Positions 1 to 5,512 of a DNA stretch of 5,546 nt are shown here, in pieces. Under the pieces are notes generated by a model. That model was not told where the DNA came from. It saw nothing but the letters and a program-made list of their open reading frames with translations, and made no database searches. This stretch comes from Lachnospiraceae bacterium. GTDB lineage: Bacteria > Bacillota > Clostridia > Lachnospirales > Lachnospiraceae. The stretch covers positions 1 through 5,546 of the forward strand of contig CAAFNG010000344.1 in the NCBI GenBank assembly GCA_900764225.1. Reading direction: 5' to 3'. Each line of letters starts with the position of its first letter. Position 1 is the first letter of the stretch. The position numbers were made by a program, and so were the translations under genes.

Positions 1-64
1 AGCAGAAGACGGCATACGAGATTCCTCTACGTCTCGTGGGCTCGGAGATGTGTATAAGAGACAG
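1..64 (+). other. Illumina Nextera i7 adapter (synthetic, not genomic)
   Basis: Positions 1-22 match the P7 flow-cell oligo lacking its first two bases. Positions 23-30 (TCCTCTAC) are an 8-base index, which I recognise as the Nextera N712 index. Positions 31-45 are the read-2 transposon adapter and 46-64 the 19-bp Tn5 mosaic end, AGATGTGTATAAGAGACAG. The order is exactly that of a tagmentation library molecule, so this is untrimmed adapter at a contig edge. Nothing here should be annotated as biology, and base 65 is the first genomic base. Confidence 0.99.
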
Positions 65-102
65 ATATAATATTGAGTATACGAAAATTGAAAAAGGGCA
101 GC

Positions 103-185
103 TGTATATTTAAACAGCTGACTTGCACAATGCGATATAATCGTGTATATTTAAGAACAGGGTTATTGCACGAAATGCCGGATAT
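103..185. repeat. Imperfect tandem duplication upstream of the SH3 lipoprotein gene
   Basis: Two adjacent units share five blocks in the same order: TGTATATTTAA (103-113 and 144-154), ACAG (114-117 and 157-160), TTGCAC (123-128 and 166-171), AATGC (129-133 and 174-178) and GATAT (134-138 and 181-185). The offset grows from 41 to 47 bp through small insertions in the second copy, as expected of an old duplication that has drifted. Unit 1 also overlaps a perfect 7-bp inverted repeat, CAGCTGT (99-105) with ACAGCTG (114-120). The repeat covers the likely promoter of the gene at 226, so duplicated regulator or polymerase sites are possible; that is inference. Confidence 0.7.
123..151 (+). promoter_or_regulatory. 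Candidate sigma-A promoter of the SH3 lipoprotein gene
   Basis: TTGCAC (123-128) and TATATT (146-151) are separated by 17 bp. The -10 matches consensus at five of six positions, but the -35 only at three. A perfect TATAAT sits at 136-141 without a good -35 at the right distance. Both lie inside the tandem duplication. A transcript would start near 158 and have a leader of roughly 65-70 nt. The exact hexamers are uncertain. Confidence 0.35.
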
Positions 186-225
186 GGTAATTTCTTGACC
201 GGCGTATAAGGAGGAACCGTTTATC

Positions 226-738
226 ATGAAGAAAAAATGTATTTTGGCTTTAATATTAGGCACAGCATTTATGGTGCAGGGCTGTGGATTTACAGAAGGA
301 ACTGATGCAGTGGTAACTGTTGTAGATGCGACACCAACTCCGGAGCCGACAGAAGCACCGAAGGCGACTGCAACTCCGGAACCAACATCTGAACCGAAAG
401 AAGATGCTGCGGCTGCAGATTCTGCAGTTGCTACGGAGCAGACACCGAGTGGTATCACAGTGGAAGTGAAAGATGAAACCTATTACGCAGTAGAGGGTGT
501 GAATCTCCGCGCGGATGCCAGCGCTGATGCAGATTTTGTTGCAGGTGTGCTTTCAGGTGAGTCTCTGAAGTGTACGGGTGTATGTGCCAATGGATGGATC
601 CGCGTGGACTATAATGGACAGACCTGTTATGCTTCCGGTGATTATGTAAGTACTACACCTCCGGTAGGTGCACCGGCAGCTGCCACGGATACCACAACAA
701 CGGATACCGGAGCAGCAGATGTAACTGCGGTTCAGTAA
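226..738 (+). CDS. Small secreted lipoprotein with an SH3b domain
   Basis: This encodes a 170-residue predicted lipoprotein. A basic N-terminus (MKKK) and hydrophobic core lead to a lipobox VQGC, with Cys20 as the expected lipidated residue, so the mature protein should be anchored outside the membrane. Residues about 35-60 form a Pro/Thr/Glu linker with repeated TPEPT-like units. Residues about 83-142 resemble a bacterial SH3 (SH3b) domain: the GVNLRADASADADFVAGVL segment is the typical start and GWIRVDYNGQTCYASGDYV the typical end. Such domains usually bind cell-wall peptides. Residues 143-170 are a Thr/Ala/Pro-rich tail. No catalytic domain is present, so it is probably a wall-associated binding protein rather than an enzyme. 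Three cysteines (116, 120, 134) lie in the domain. AAGGAGG at 208-214 supports the ATG at 226. It is monocistronic, ending at a hairpin shared with luxS. The specific ligand is unknown. Confidence 0.85.
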   Translation: MKKKCILALILGTAFMVQGCGFTEGTDAVVTVVDATPTPEPTEAPKATATPEPTSEPKEDAAAADSAVATEQTPSGITVEVKDETYYAVEGVNLRADASADADFVAGVLSGESLKCTGVCANGWIRVDYNGQTCYASGDYVSTTPPVGAPAAATDTTTTDTGAADVTAVQ

Positions 739-747
739 AGCAGGCAT

Positions 748-810
748 AAAAAAGAGTCCTTGTATCCTATAGCTGAATGAATTTCGGTTTAGGATACAAG
801 GGCTCTTTTT
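748..810. terminator. Bidirectional intrinsic terminator between convergent genes
   Basis: The arms 754-769 and 790-805 pair over 16 bp with one G-T wobble (757 with 802). An inner extension (771-777 with 783-789) leaves a 5-nt loop at 778-782. The hairpin is followed by TTTTT at 806-810 on the plus strand and by the complement of AAAAAA (748-753) on the minus strand, so it can stop transcripts from both sides. It starts 10 nt after the SH3 lipoprotein stop and lies about 30 nt past the luxS stop. Confidence 0.93.
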
Positions 811-836
811 GTATAATGAATGATAACGTTGAAGTT

Positions 837-1316
837 TTATTCCGGATATACGAGACGGTCCGGCTTGATATCATAGAGAACCTCATTAAGATATTTCTTA
901 GCCAGATATTTGGCCATGTTAAGGTTCATATCCAGATAGTTGCCGCAGTCTTTTGCGGAAGCACCCGGAATCTCACCCTCGAAATCACGGATGAACTCGA
1001 ACATTTCGATCATGAGCGGAACGATGTCTCTGGACTCGTAATCGCCGTTGAGAAGAAGGTAGTTTCCAGTACGGCAGCCCATCGGTCCCCAGTAGATTAC
1101 TTTCGATCCGAATTGCTTATGGTTACGGAGAAAAGTCGCTGCCAGATGCTCCATTGCATGAAGTTCAGCAGTATTCATAACAGGTTCTTCATTCGGAGAA
1201 GTCATGCGGATGTCGAAGGTTGTGATGACCTGATCGCCGACAGAATCCTTACGGGAAACATATACGCCTGGCTGAAGCTTGATATGGTCTATGGTGAAAC
1301 TTGTAATCTTTTCCAT
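837..1316 (-). CDS. luxS: S-ribosylhomocysteine lyase LuxS
   Basis: LuxS cleaves S-ribosyl-L-homocysteine to homocysteine and 4,5-dihydroxy-2,3-pentanedione, the precursor of the AI-2 signal. It is a cytosolic metal-dependent homodimer of the activated methyl cycle. The 159-residue protein is full length for the family. The metal-binding HAMEH motif gives His53 and His57, with Cys124 in the DCGNY segment as third ligand. Glu56 and Cys81 (in GPMGCRTG) are the catalytic pair, and FDIR with Arg37 matches the substrate-binding region. All key residues are intact, so the enzyme should be active. On the minus strand, GAGGA at 1324-1328 lies 7 nt from the ATG at 1314-1316. The gene stands alone; no nucleosidase (mtn/pfs) or methionine-cycle gene adjoins it here. 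It is divergent from the isomerase gene and convergent with the SH3 lipoprotein gene. Confidence 0.98.
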   Translation of the reverse strand: MEKITSFTIDHIKLQPGVYVSRKDSVGDQVITTFDIRMTSPNEEPVMNTAELHAMEHLAATFLRNHKQFGSKVIYWGPMGCRTGNYLLLNGDYESRDIVPLMIEMFEFIRDFEGEIPGASAKDCGNYLDMNLNMAKYLAKKYLNEVLYDIKPDRLVYPE

Positions 1317-1370
1317 GTTTGATTCCTCACTTTCTGAAATAAATGAAGTGTTGTAAAAACTCCGAAGTTT

Positions 1371-1399
1371 ATTTTAGCAGAGAAGGGAATGAGATACAA
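1371..1399 (-). promoter_or_regulatory. Candidate luxS promoter with extended -10
   Basis: Read on the minus strand, TTGTAT (1399-1394) is followed after 17 bp by TAAAAT (1376-1371), which is preceded by TGC (1379-1377), an extended -10 element. The -35 is weak (three of six), but the extended -10 can compensate. The leader would be about 45-50 nt. I see no SAM or SAH riboswitch fold in that short stretch. Confidence 0.5.
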
Positions 1400-1437
1400 G
1401 AGGACGGCTGTGGATTTGTTCTTCGTTTCGTGCAAAG

Positions 1438-1466
1438 TTGACTTTATGGGAGGATAATGGTACACT
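1438..1466 (+). promoter_or_regulatory. Sigma-A promoter of the isomerase-coaBC operon
   Basis: TTGACT (1438-1443) and TACACT (1461-1466) are spaced by exactly 17 bp, and TGG just before the -10 (1458-1460) gives an extended -10. The -35 matches consensus at five of six positions and the -10 at four of six. Transcription would start near 1473, leaving a leader of about 88 nt with only weak short hairpins (for example 1487-1491 with 1495-1499). The -35 is 38 bp from the -35 proposed for luxS on the other strand. Confidence 0.65.
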
Positions 1467-1543
1467 GAGAAAAGCTTACAGGGGGAGAGTTAAAAACTCG
1501 TCTGGAGAAACGTGTGAAGAAACCTTTTCTCTGGAATCTGATA

Positions 1544-1549
1544 GGGAGG
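1544..1549 (+). promoter_or_regulatory. Ribosome binding site fixing the isomerase start
   Basis: GGGAGG lies 11 nt before the ATG at 1561. It sets the start there instead of at the in-frame TTG at 1438, which would add 41 residues ahead of the signal peptide and lies within the proposed promoter. Confidence 0.8.
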
Positions 1550-1560
1550 AAATATTTATA

Positions 1561-2472
1561 ATGAAACGAAAAGTTTTATCTGTATTATTTGCAACGGTGC
1601 TGACCGCCGGAGTTCTGGCTGGCTGCGGAAGCTCTTCGGATTCTTCGAAGGAGCCGGCTACAGAGGAAGAGATATTGGATGAGGATACTTCTGAAGGACA
1701 GAAGGCTGTAGATGAAGAGACTGCTGCAAAGGCCATTTCTGAAGAAGAGGCGGAGAAAGCCGGATTTTCTGATTCGGCTGAAGAAGACAGCTCGAAGGAC
1801 AGCACGGAAGATGCAAAAGAAAACAGTACACAGTCCGAGGAGAGTGCAGAGGATAATAGCCAGAGCGAGAGTGCAACAGAGGACTCTTCCAGTGATACTT
1901 CTGATGATTTTTCAGATGGTTCCGAGGATGCTGCCATGGCAGGAACGACGGTGATCGATACTAGCAAACAGCTTACAGGAACACATCACGCAGAGATCAT
2001 CGTGAAGGATTACGGTAAGATCGATGTGGAGCTGGATGCAGATACCGCGCCGATCACTGTGACGAATTTTGTGAAGCTGGTGCAGGATAATTTTTATGAC
2101 GGACTGACTTTCCATCGTATTATTGATGGATTTATGATCCAGGGCGGCGATCCGAACGGTGACGGAACCGGTGGTGCCAACGAGAATATAAAGGGAGAAT
2201 TTTCCAATAATGGTGTGAAGAATGATATTTCCCATGTTCGTGGAACGATCTCCATGGCCCGCAGTTCAGATCCGGACAGCGCAAGTTCTCAGTTTTTTAT
2301 CATGCAGGCGGATTCTACATATCTTGACGGTGATTACGCTGCATTTGGTCATGTGACCTCAGGAATGGATGTTGTGGACAAGATCTGTAAGGATGCGAAG
2401 CCTACAGACGGCAATGGAAGCATTGAATCCGATCAGCAGCCGGTGATCGAGAGCATCCGAATGGCCGACTGA
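1561..2472 (+). CDS. Cyclophilin-type peptidyl-prolyl cis-trans isomerase lipoprotein
   Basis: This 303-residue protein should catalyse cis-trans isomerisation of X-Pro bonds in proteins outside the membrane. MKRK, a hydrophobic stretch and the lipobox LAGC (Cys22) mark a lipoprotein signal. Residues about 23-135 are a long, strongly acidic Ser/Glu/Asp linker, likely disordered. The cyclophilin domain spans about 140-302. FHRIIDGFMIQGGDP (184-198) holds the expected catalytic Arg186 and the pocket residues Phe191, Met192 and Gln194; SQFF gives Gln244 and Phe246. The position of human cyclophilin A Trp121 is Tyr254 (YLDG) and that of His126 is Tyr259, a pattern expected to weaken cyclosporin binding. 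The stop is 14 nt before coaBC, so the two are probably co-transcribed. The family and location are secure; the client proteins are unknown. Confidence 0.95.
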   Translation: MKRKVLSVLFATVLTAGVLAGCGSSSDSSKEPATEEEILDEDTSEGQKAVDEETAAKAISEEEAEKAGFSDSAEEDSSKDSTEDAKENSTQSEESAEDNSQSESATEDSSSDTSDDFSDGSEDAAMAGTTVIDTSKQLTGTHHAEIIVKDYGKIDVELDADTAPITVTNFVKLVQDNFYDGLTFHRIIDGFMIQGGDPNGDGTGGANENIKGEFSNNGVKNDISHVRGTISMARSSDPDSASSQFFIMQADSTYLDGDYAAFGHVTSGMDVVDKICKDAKPTDGNGSIESDQQPVIESIRMAD

Positions 2473-2486
2473 CAGGAGGGAGAAGA

Positions 2487-3680
2487 ATGCTGAAAGGAAA
2501 AACTGTACTTCTTGGAATTACAGGAAGTATCGCTGCATATAAGATCGCATATTTGGCAAGCGCACTTCATAAGCTTCATGCAGATGTGCATGTGCTGATG
2601 ACGGAGAATGCCACGAATTTTATTAATCCGATCACATTTGAGACATTGACCGGAAATAAATGTCTGGTGGATACTTTTGACCGGAACTTTCAGTTCCAGG
2701 TCGAACATGTTTCCATTGCGAAGAAAGCGGATGTGGTGATGATCGCGCCTGCCAGCGCCAATGTGATCGGAAAGATCGCCAACGGTCTTGCCGATGATAT
2801 GCTGACAACAACTGTTATGGCCTGCAGATGTAAGAGGATTTTTGCCCCGGCTATGAACACTGCCATGTATGAGAATCCTATCGTGCAGGATAATATTAAG
2901 AAGCTTCAGTCTTACGGATATGAGGTGATCACACCGGCCAACGGATATCTCGCATGCGGAGATACCGGAGCCGGTAAGATGCCGGAGCCGGAGACTTTGC
3001 TGGAATATATTTTAAGAGAGGTCGCTTTTGAGAAGGATCTTTCCGGAAAAAAAGTTCTCGTCACAGCGGGACCGACGCAGGAGCCTGTTGATCCGGTCCG
3101 CTGTCTTACGAATCACTCATCCGGAAAGATGGGCTATGCGATCGCAAAAATGGCTATGCTCCGTGGAGCGGAGGTCACACTGGTAAGTGGACCTACTGCG
3201 ATCGAGCCGCCGCTTTTTGTGAAAGTAGTTCCTGTGGTCACTGCCAGGGATATGTTTGAGGCAGTGACCGCTGTAAGTGACCAGCAGGACATTATCATCA
3301 AGGCAGCAGCCGTGGCGGATTATCGTCCGAAAAATGTCAGCGAGGATAAGGTCAAGAAAAAGGATGGTCAGGCTTTCATAGAGCTTGAGAGGACAGATGA
3401 TATTTTGAAGTATCTGGGTCAGCACAAAAAAGATGGTCAGTTCCTCTGCGGTTTTTCTATGGAGACGAAGGATATGATAGGTAATTCCAGAGCCAAGCTT
3501 GAGAAGAAAAACCTGGATATGGTGGCAGCCAACAACCTGAAGGTGGAAGGTGCCGGATTCCAGGGGGACACCAATGTTCTGACTCTGATTACACAGGATG
3601 AGGAAGTGTCACTCCCGCTTATGAGCAAGGAGGATGCAGCCCTTAAGATCCTGGATAAAATTCTGGAGCTTACAAAATAA
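2487..3680 (+). CDS. coaBC: Bifunctional phosphopantothenoylcysteine decarboxylase / phosphopantothenate-cysteine ligase
   Basis: CoaBC (Dfp) carries out CoA steps two and three: CTP-dependent joining of 4'-phosphopantothenate to cysteine, then FMN-dependent decarboxylation to 4'-phosphopantetheine. The 397 residues are normal for the fused protein. The CoaC half (about 1-180) shows GSIAAYK (13-19) for flavin binding, His74 in VEHVS, PAMN with Asn124, and Cys157 in ACGDTGAGKMP, the counterparts of E. coli His75, Asn125 and Cys158. The CoaB half (about 185-397) shows VTAGPTQEPVDPVR (192-205), NHSSGKMG with Asn209, AAVADYRP (274-281) and the Lys-rich EDKVKK near 286-291. Both halves look active. 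AGGAGG at 2474-2479 lies 7 nt before the ATG. It sits in the same operon as the isomerase gene and upstream of panT and coaX. Confidence 0.97.
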   Translation: MLKGKTVLLGITGSIAAYKIAYLASALHKLHADVHVLMTENATNFINPITFETLTGNKCLVDTFDRNFQFQVEHVSIAKKADVVMIAPASANVIGKIANGLADDMLTTTVMACRCKRIFAPAMNTAMYENPIVQDNIKKLQSYGYEVITPANGYLACGDTGAGKMPEPETLLEYILREVAFEKDLSGKKVLVTAGPTQEPVDPVRCLTNHSSGKMGYAIAKMAMLRGAEVTLVSGPTAIEPPLFVKVVPVVTARDMFEAVTAVSDQQDIIIKAAAVADYRPKNVSEDKVKKKDGQAFIELERTDDILKYLGQHKKDGQFLCGFSMETKDMIGNSRAKLEKKNLDMVAANNLKVEGAGFQGDTNVLTLITQDEEVSLPLMSKEDAALKILDKILELTK

Positions 3681-3865
3681 GCAAAAGAAGCACCACGGGC
3701 AGCCGGAACTGTGGAAAAAATGATCCGGCAGAAAAGAAAAGCGGAAAATAAAAAATCCAAACGAATCCGCTTTCCATCACCGTATTGTATCCGTAAGGAG
3801 AGTTTCGGACACGCTGTTAGTCCGGGGATTCTGTGAAACGGAACGGTAACAAGGAGGAAGAAAAA
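3681..3865 (+). other. Leader between coaBC and panT with three candidate hairpins
   Basis: This stretch has no gene. I see three inverted repeats: GCCGGA (3702-3707) with TCCGGC (3724-3729), AAAGCGGA (3738-3745) with TCCGCTTT (3766-3773), and CGGAC (3806-3810) with GTCCG (3820-3824). The middle one has 8 bp and is followed by TTTCC, so it could be a weak terminator or attenuator. No convincing -35/-10 pair is visible. It matches no riboswitch class I can recognise by eye. Whether panT is expressed by read-through or from its own promoter is open. Confidence 0.4.
3851..3857 (+). promoter_or_regulatory. Ribosome binding site fixing the panT start
   Basis: AAGGAGG lies 8 nt before the ATG at 3866. 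An in-frame GTG at 3833 would add 11 charged residues, but the ribosome binding site would then fall inside the coding region, so 3866 is the better start. Confidence 0.85.
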
Positions 3866-4498
3866 ATGAAAAACAACAGATTTACAACAGCACAGCTTAC
3901 GTTACTTGGCCTGATGGCAGCCATACTTCTTTTGATGGCGTATACCCCTCTGGGATATCTGAACATCGGACCTCTGGCTATTTCTTTTAATGTGATCCCG
4001 GTAGCGATCAGTGCGGTAGTGCTTGGCCCTGTAGGTGGCGCTGTAGCAGGTGCGATCTTCGGACTTACAAGCTTTCTGCAGTGTATTGGTGTAGGTGGTT
4101 CCAGTGCCATGGGAGTTGTGTTATTCGGTATCAATCCGGTGCTTGCCTTTATCCAGCGTTTTGTACCACGTCTTCTGGATGGTATCTGCCTCGGATTTAT
4201 TTTTAGAGGCATGCGTAAAGTTAGCAACACTTATGTAGCATGTGCAGTGACAGGTTTCTTTTCAGCATTCTTAAATACACTGTTCTTTATGGCTGCACTT
4301 GTAGGTTTGTTCGGAAATACCGATTATGTTAAAAATCTGATGGGTGGTCACAACATTATTATCGGCTGCTGCCTGATGGTGGGAATCAATGCAGTATGCG
4401 AGATGGTTTCTTCTACTGTGATCACAGGTGCTGTGGGAGCGGCTTTATCCAAGGCACATCTGATCCCGGCATCACAGATCAGCAGGGAGAATGCATAA
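3866..4498 (+). CDS. panT: ECF transporter S component, probably pantothenate-specific PanT
   Basis: This 210-residue, very hydrophobic protein looks like an ECF-type substrate-binding membrane subunit. Such S components pair with a shared T subunit and two ATPases to import vitamins. I count about six membrane segments (roughly 11-28, 38-53, 56-72, 85-100, 124-148 and 164-195). Small-residue-rich first helices (GLMAAILLLMA; VVLGPVGGAVAGAIFG) fit the family, in which an Ala-rich first helix contacts the T subunit. The size is typical. Specificity is inferred from position: it sits between coaBC and coaX, which act on pantothenate, 34 nt upstream of coaX with no terminator between. The energising EcfA/EcfA'/EcfT genes are not in the window, as usual for group II systems. 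The family call is firm; pantothenate versus a related precursor such as pantetheine is not settled. Confidence 0.85.
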   Translation: MKNNRFTTAQLTLLGLMAAILLLMAYTPLGYLNIGPLAISFNVIPVAISAVVLGPVGGAVAGAIFGLTSFLQCIGVGGSSAMGVVLFGINPVLAFIQRFVPRLLDGICLGFIFRGMRKVSNTYVACAVTGFFSAFLNTLFFMAALVGLFGNTDYVKNLMGGHNIIIGCCLMVGINAVCEMVSSTVITGAVGAALSKAHLIPASQISRENA

Positions 4499-4523
4499 GT
4501 ATTTTTTGTAAAAAGACGGGAAA

Positions 4524-4528
4524 AAGGA
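4524..4528 (+). promoter_or_regulatory. Weak, closely spaced ribosome binding site of coaX
   Basis: AAGGA ends only 4 nt before the ATG at 4533 and is poorer than the AGGAGG-type sites of its neighbours. Relatively low initiation on coaX, or coupling to panT translation, is a possible consequence; this is inference. Confidence 0.5.
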
Positions 4529-4532
4529 AATT

Positions 4533-5297
4533 ATGATTTTAGCAATTGATATTGGAAATACAAACATTGTTGTCGGATGCATTGATGACAAGAAGACGTA
4601 TTTTATTGAGAGGCTTGCTACGGTACGGACAAAAACGGAGCTGGAATATGCCGTTGACCTGAAGACAGTACTGGATATCTATCACATCAAAAAAACAGAG
4701 ATCGAGGGATGCATCATTTCTTCGGTTGTTCCGCAGATCACAAATATCGCGAAGCTTGCTGCGGAAAAAATCCTCAAAAAAGAGGTTATGGTTCTGGGGC
4801 CTGGCGTTAAGACGGGACTGAATATTATGATGGATAATCCGGGACAACTGGGCGCAGATCTTGTAGCAGATGCGGTAGCAGGACTGCATGAATATCCGGT
4901 GCCGTTTATCGTGATTGATATGGGAACTGCAACTACGGTTTCAGTTGTCAATGATAAGAAACAGTACATTGGGGGTATGATCCTTCCGGGAATCGGCGTG
5001 TCACTGGACGCACTGACTGCCAGGGCATCTCAGCTCAGTGGAATCAGCATCGATGCTCCAAAGCATGTGATCGGCAAGAATACGATCGAGTGTATGAAGA
5101 GCGGAGTGCTTTACAGCAATGCTGCTGCTATTGATGGAATCATTGACCGTATAGAGGAAGAGCTTGGAGAAAAGGCGACTGTTATTGCAACAGGCGGTCT
5201 TGCAAAGAAGATCGTTTCTCATTGCAAGAAGGATATTATCCTGGATGAAGATCTTCTGCTCAAGGGACTTCTTGTAATCTATGAAAAAAATAAATAA
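4533..5297 (+). CDS. coaX: Type III pantothenate kinase
   Basis: CoaX phosphorylates pantothenate to 4'-phosphopantothenate with ATP, the first and committed step of CoA synthesis in the cytosol. At 254 residues it is normal length. Motifs of the ASKHA-fold family are all present: DIGNTN (6-11) for phosphate binding, GADLVAD (107-113) with the likely catalytic Asp109, DMGTATT (129-135) with Asp129 in the monovalent-cation region, GGMILPG (147-153), and ATGG (219-222) near the C-terminus. Type III enzymes need K+ or NH4+ and, unlike type I, are not known to be feedback-inhibited by CoA, so control here would have to come from elsewhere, such as uptake or expression. It follows panT by 34 nt and likely shares its transcript. 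A structured terminator-like element comes next. Confidence 0.97.
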   Translation: MILAIDIGNTNIVVGCIDDKKTYFIERLATVRTKTELEYAVDLKTVLDIYHIKKTEIEGCIISSVVPQITNIAKLAAEKILKKEVMVLGPGVKTGLNIMMDNPGQLGADLVADAVAGLHEYPVPFIVIDMGTATTVSVVNDKKQYIGGMILPGIGVSLDALTARASQLSGISIDAPKHVIGKNTIECMKSGVLYSNAAAIDGIIDRIEEELGEKATVIATGGLAKKIVSHCKKDIILDEDLLLKGLLVIYEKNK

Positions 5298-5311
5298 AGA
5301 AAAATAGAAAT

Positions 5312-5394
5312 CAGCTGTCTGGATACAGGGGATTTCGTGGGGGAAGATTGGGATATTGCCCTGGAAGTAATCTATGATTCAGACAGTTGCTTTT
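5312..5394 (+). terminator. Large stem-loop with TTTT tail after coaX, likely terminator
   Basis: The arms 5312-5324 and 5377-5389 pair over 13 bp with two wobbles, and are followed, after one C, by TTTT (5391-5394). Instead of a short loop there are 52 nt, in which CAGGG (5326-5330) can pair with CCCTG (5359-5363). The apical part is G-rich (runs at 5328-5331, 5339-5343 and 5350-5352). The position right after coaX fits transcription termination, but the loop is far longer than in ordinary intrinsic terminators and the T run is short. Confidence 0.6.
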
Positions 5395-5512
5395 ATATAA
5401 ATACATGCACGTTGCATTTTCGCTTTTTCAATAGAAAGTAGAAGTTGTGAATGCAATAATTGTTTATTTAAAACAAAAAAACAAAATAATCGAAAAAAAA
5501 TGAATTTTATGG
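5395..5512. other. AT-rich intergenic region with inverted repeats upstream of a promoter
   Basis: No gene is visible. ATGCA (5405-5409) and TGCAT (5413-5417) form a short palindrome, and TTGCATT (5412-5418) can alternatively pair with AATGCAA (5450-5456). TTGTTT (5460-5465) and AAACAA (5471-5476) are inverted around 5 nt. Phased-looking A runs (about 5471-5498) lie directly upstream of the promoter at 5513 and resemble an UP element. These may be operator or promoter-activating sequences of the gene beyond the window. Confidence 0.4.

Noticed and set aside
27..458. Open frame on the minus strand opposite the SH3 lipoprotein gene
   Set aside because: It runs into the synthetic adapter and lies antisense to a gene with a clear lipoprotein signal, SH3b domain and ribosome binding site.
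777..1322. Open frame of 181 codons on the plus strand over luxS
   Set aside because: It overlaps luxS completely, has no family motif, and luxS has every catalytic and metal-binding residue.
1438..1560. Upstream in-frame TTG start for the isomerase gene
   Set aside because: It would place 41 residues before the signal peptide and overlaps a good promoter; GGGAGG at 1544-1549 points to the ATG at 1561.
1473..1560. Riboswitch in the isomerase leader
   Set aside because: Only short, unrelated inverted repeats (5-6 bp) are visible and no terminator-like arm precedes the start.
3833..3865. Upstream in-frame GTG start for panT
   Set aside because: AAGGAGG at 3851-3857 would then lie within the coding region; the charged extension does not belong to the S-component fold.
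5328..5352. G-quadruplex in the element after coaX
   Set aside because: Only three runs of three or more G are close together; the fourth is just GG after about 10 nt, and the first run competes with pairing to CCCTG at 5359-5363.
5460..5476. Rex-type operator (TTGTT...AACAA)
   Set aside because: The half-sites are present, but the spacing is one base short of the usual 18-bp Rex box and the inner AA/TT bases do not match. In such AT-rich DNA this can arise by chance.
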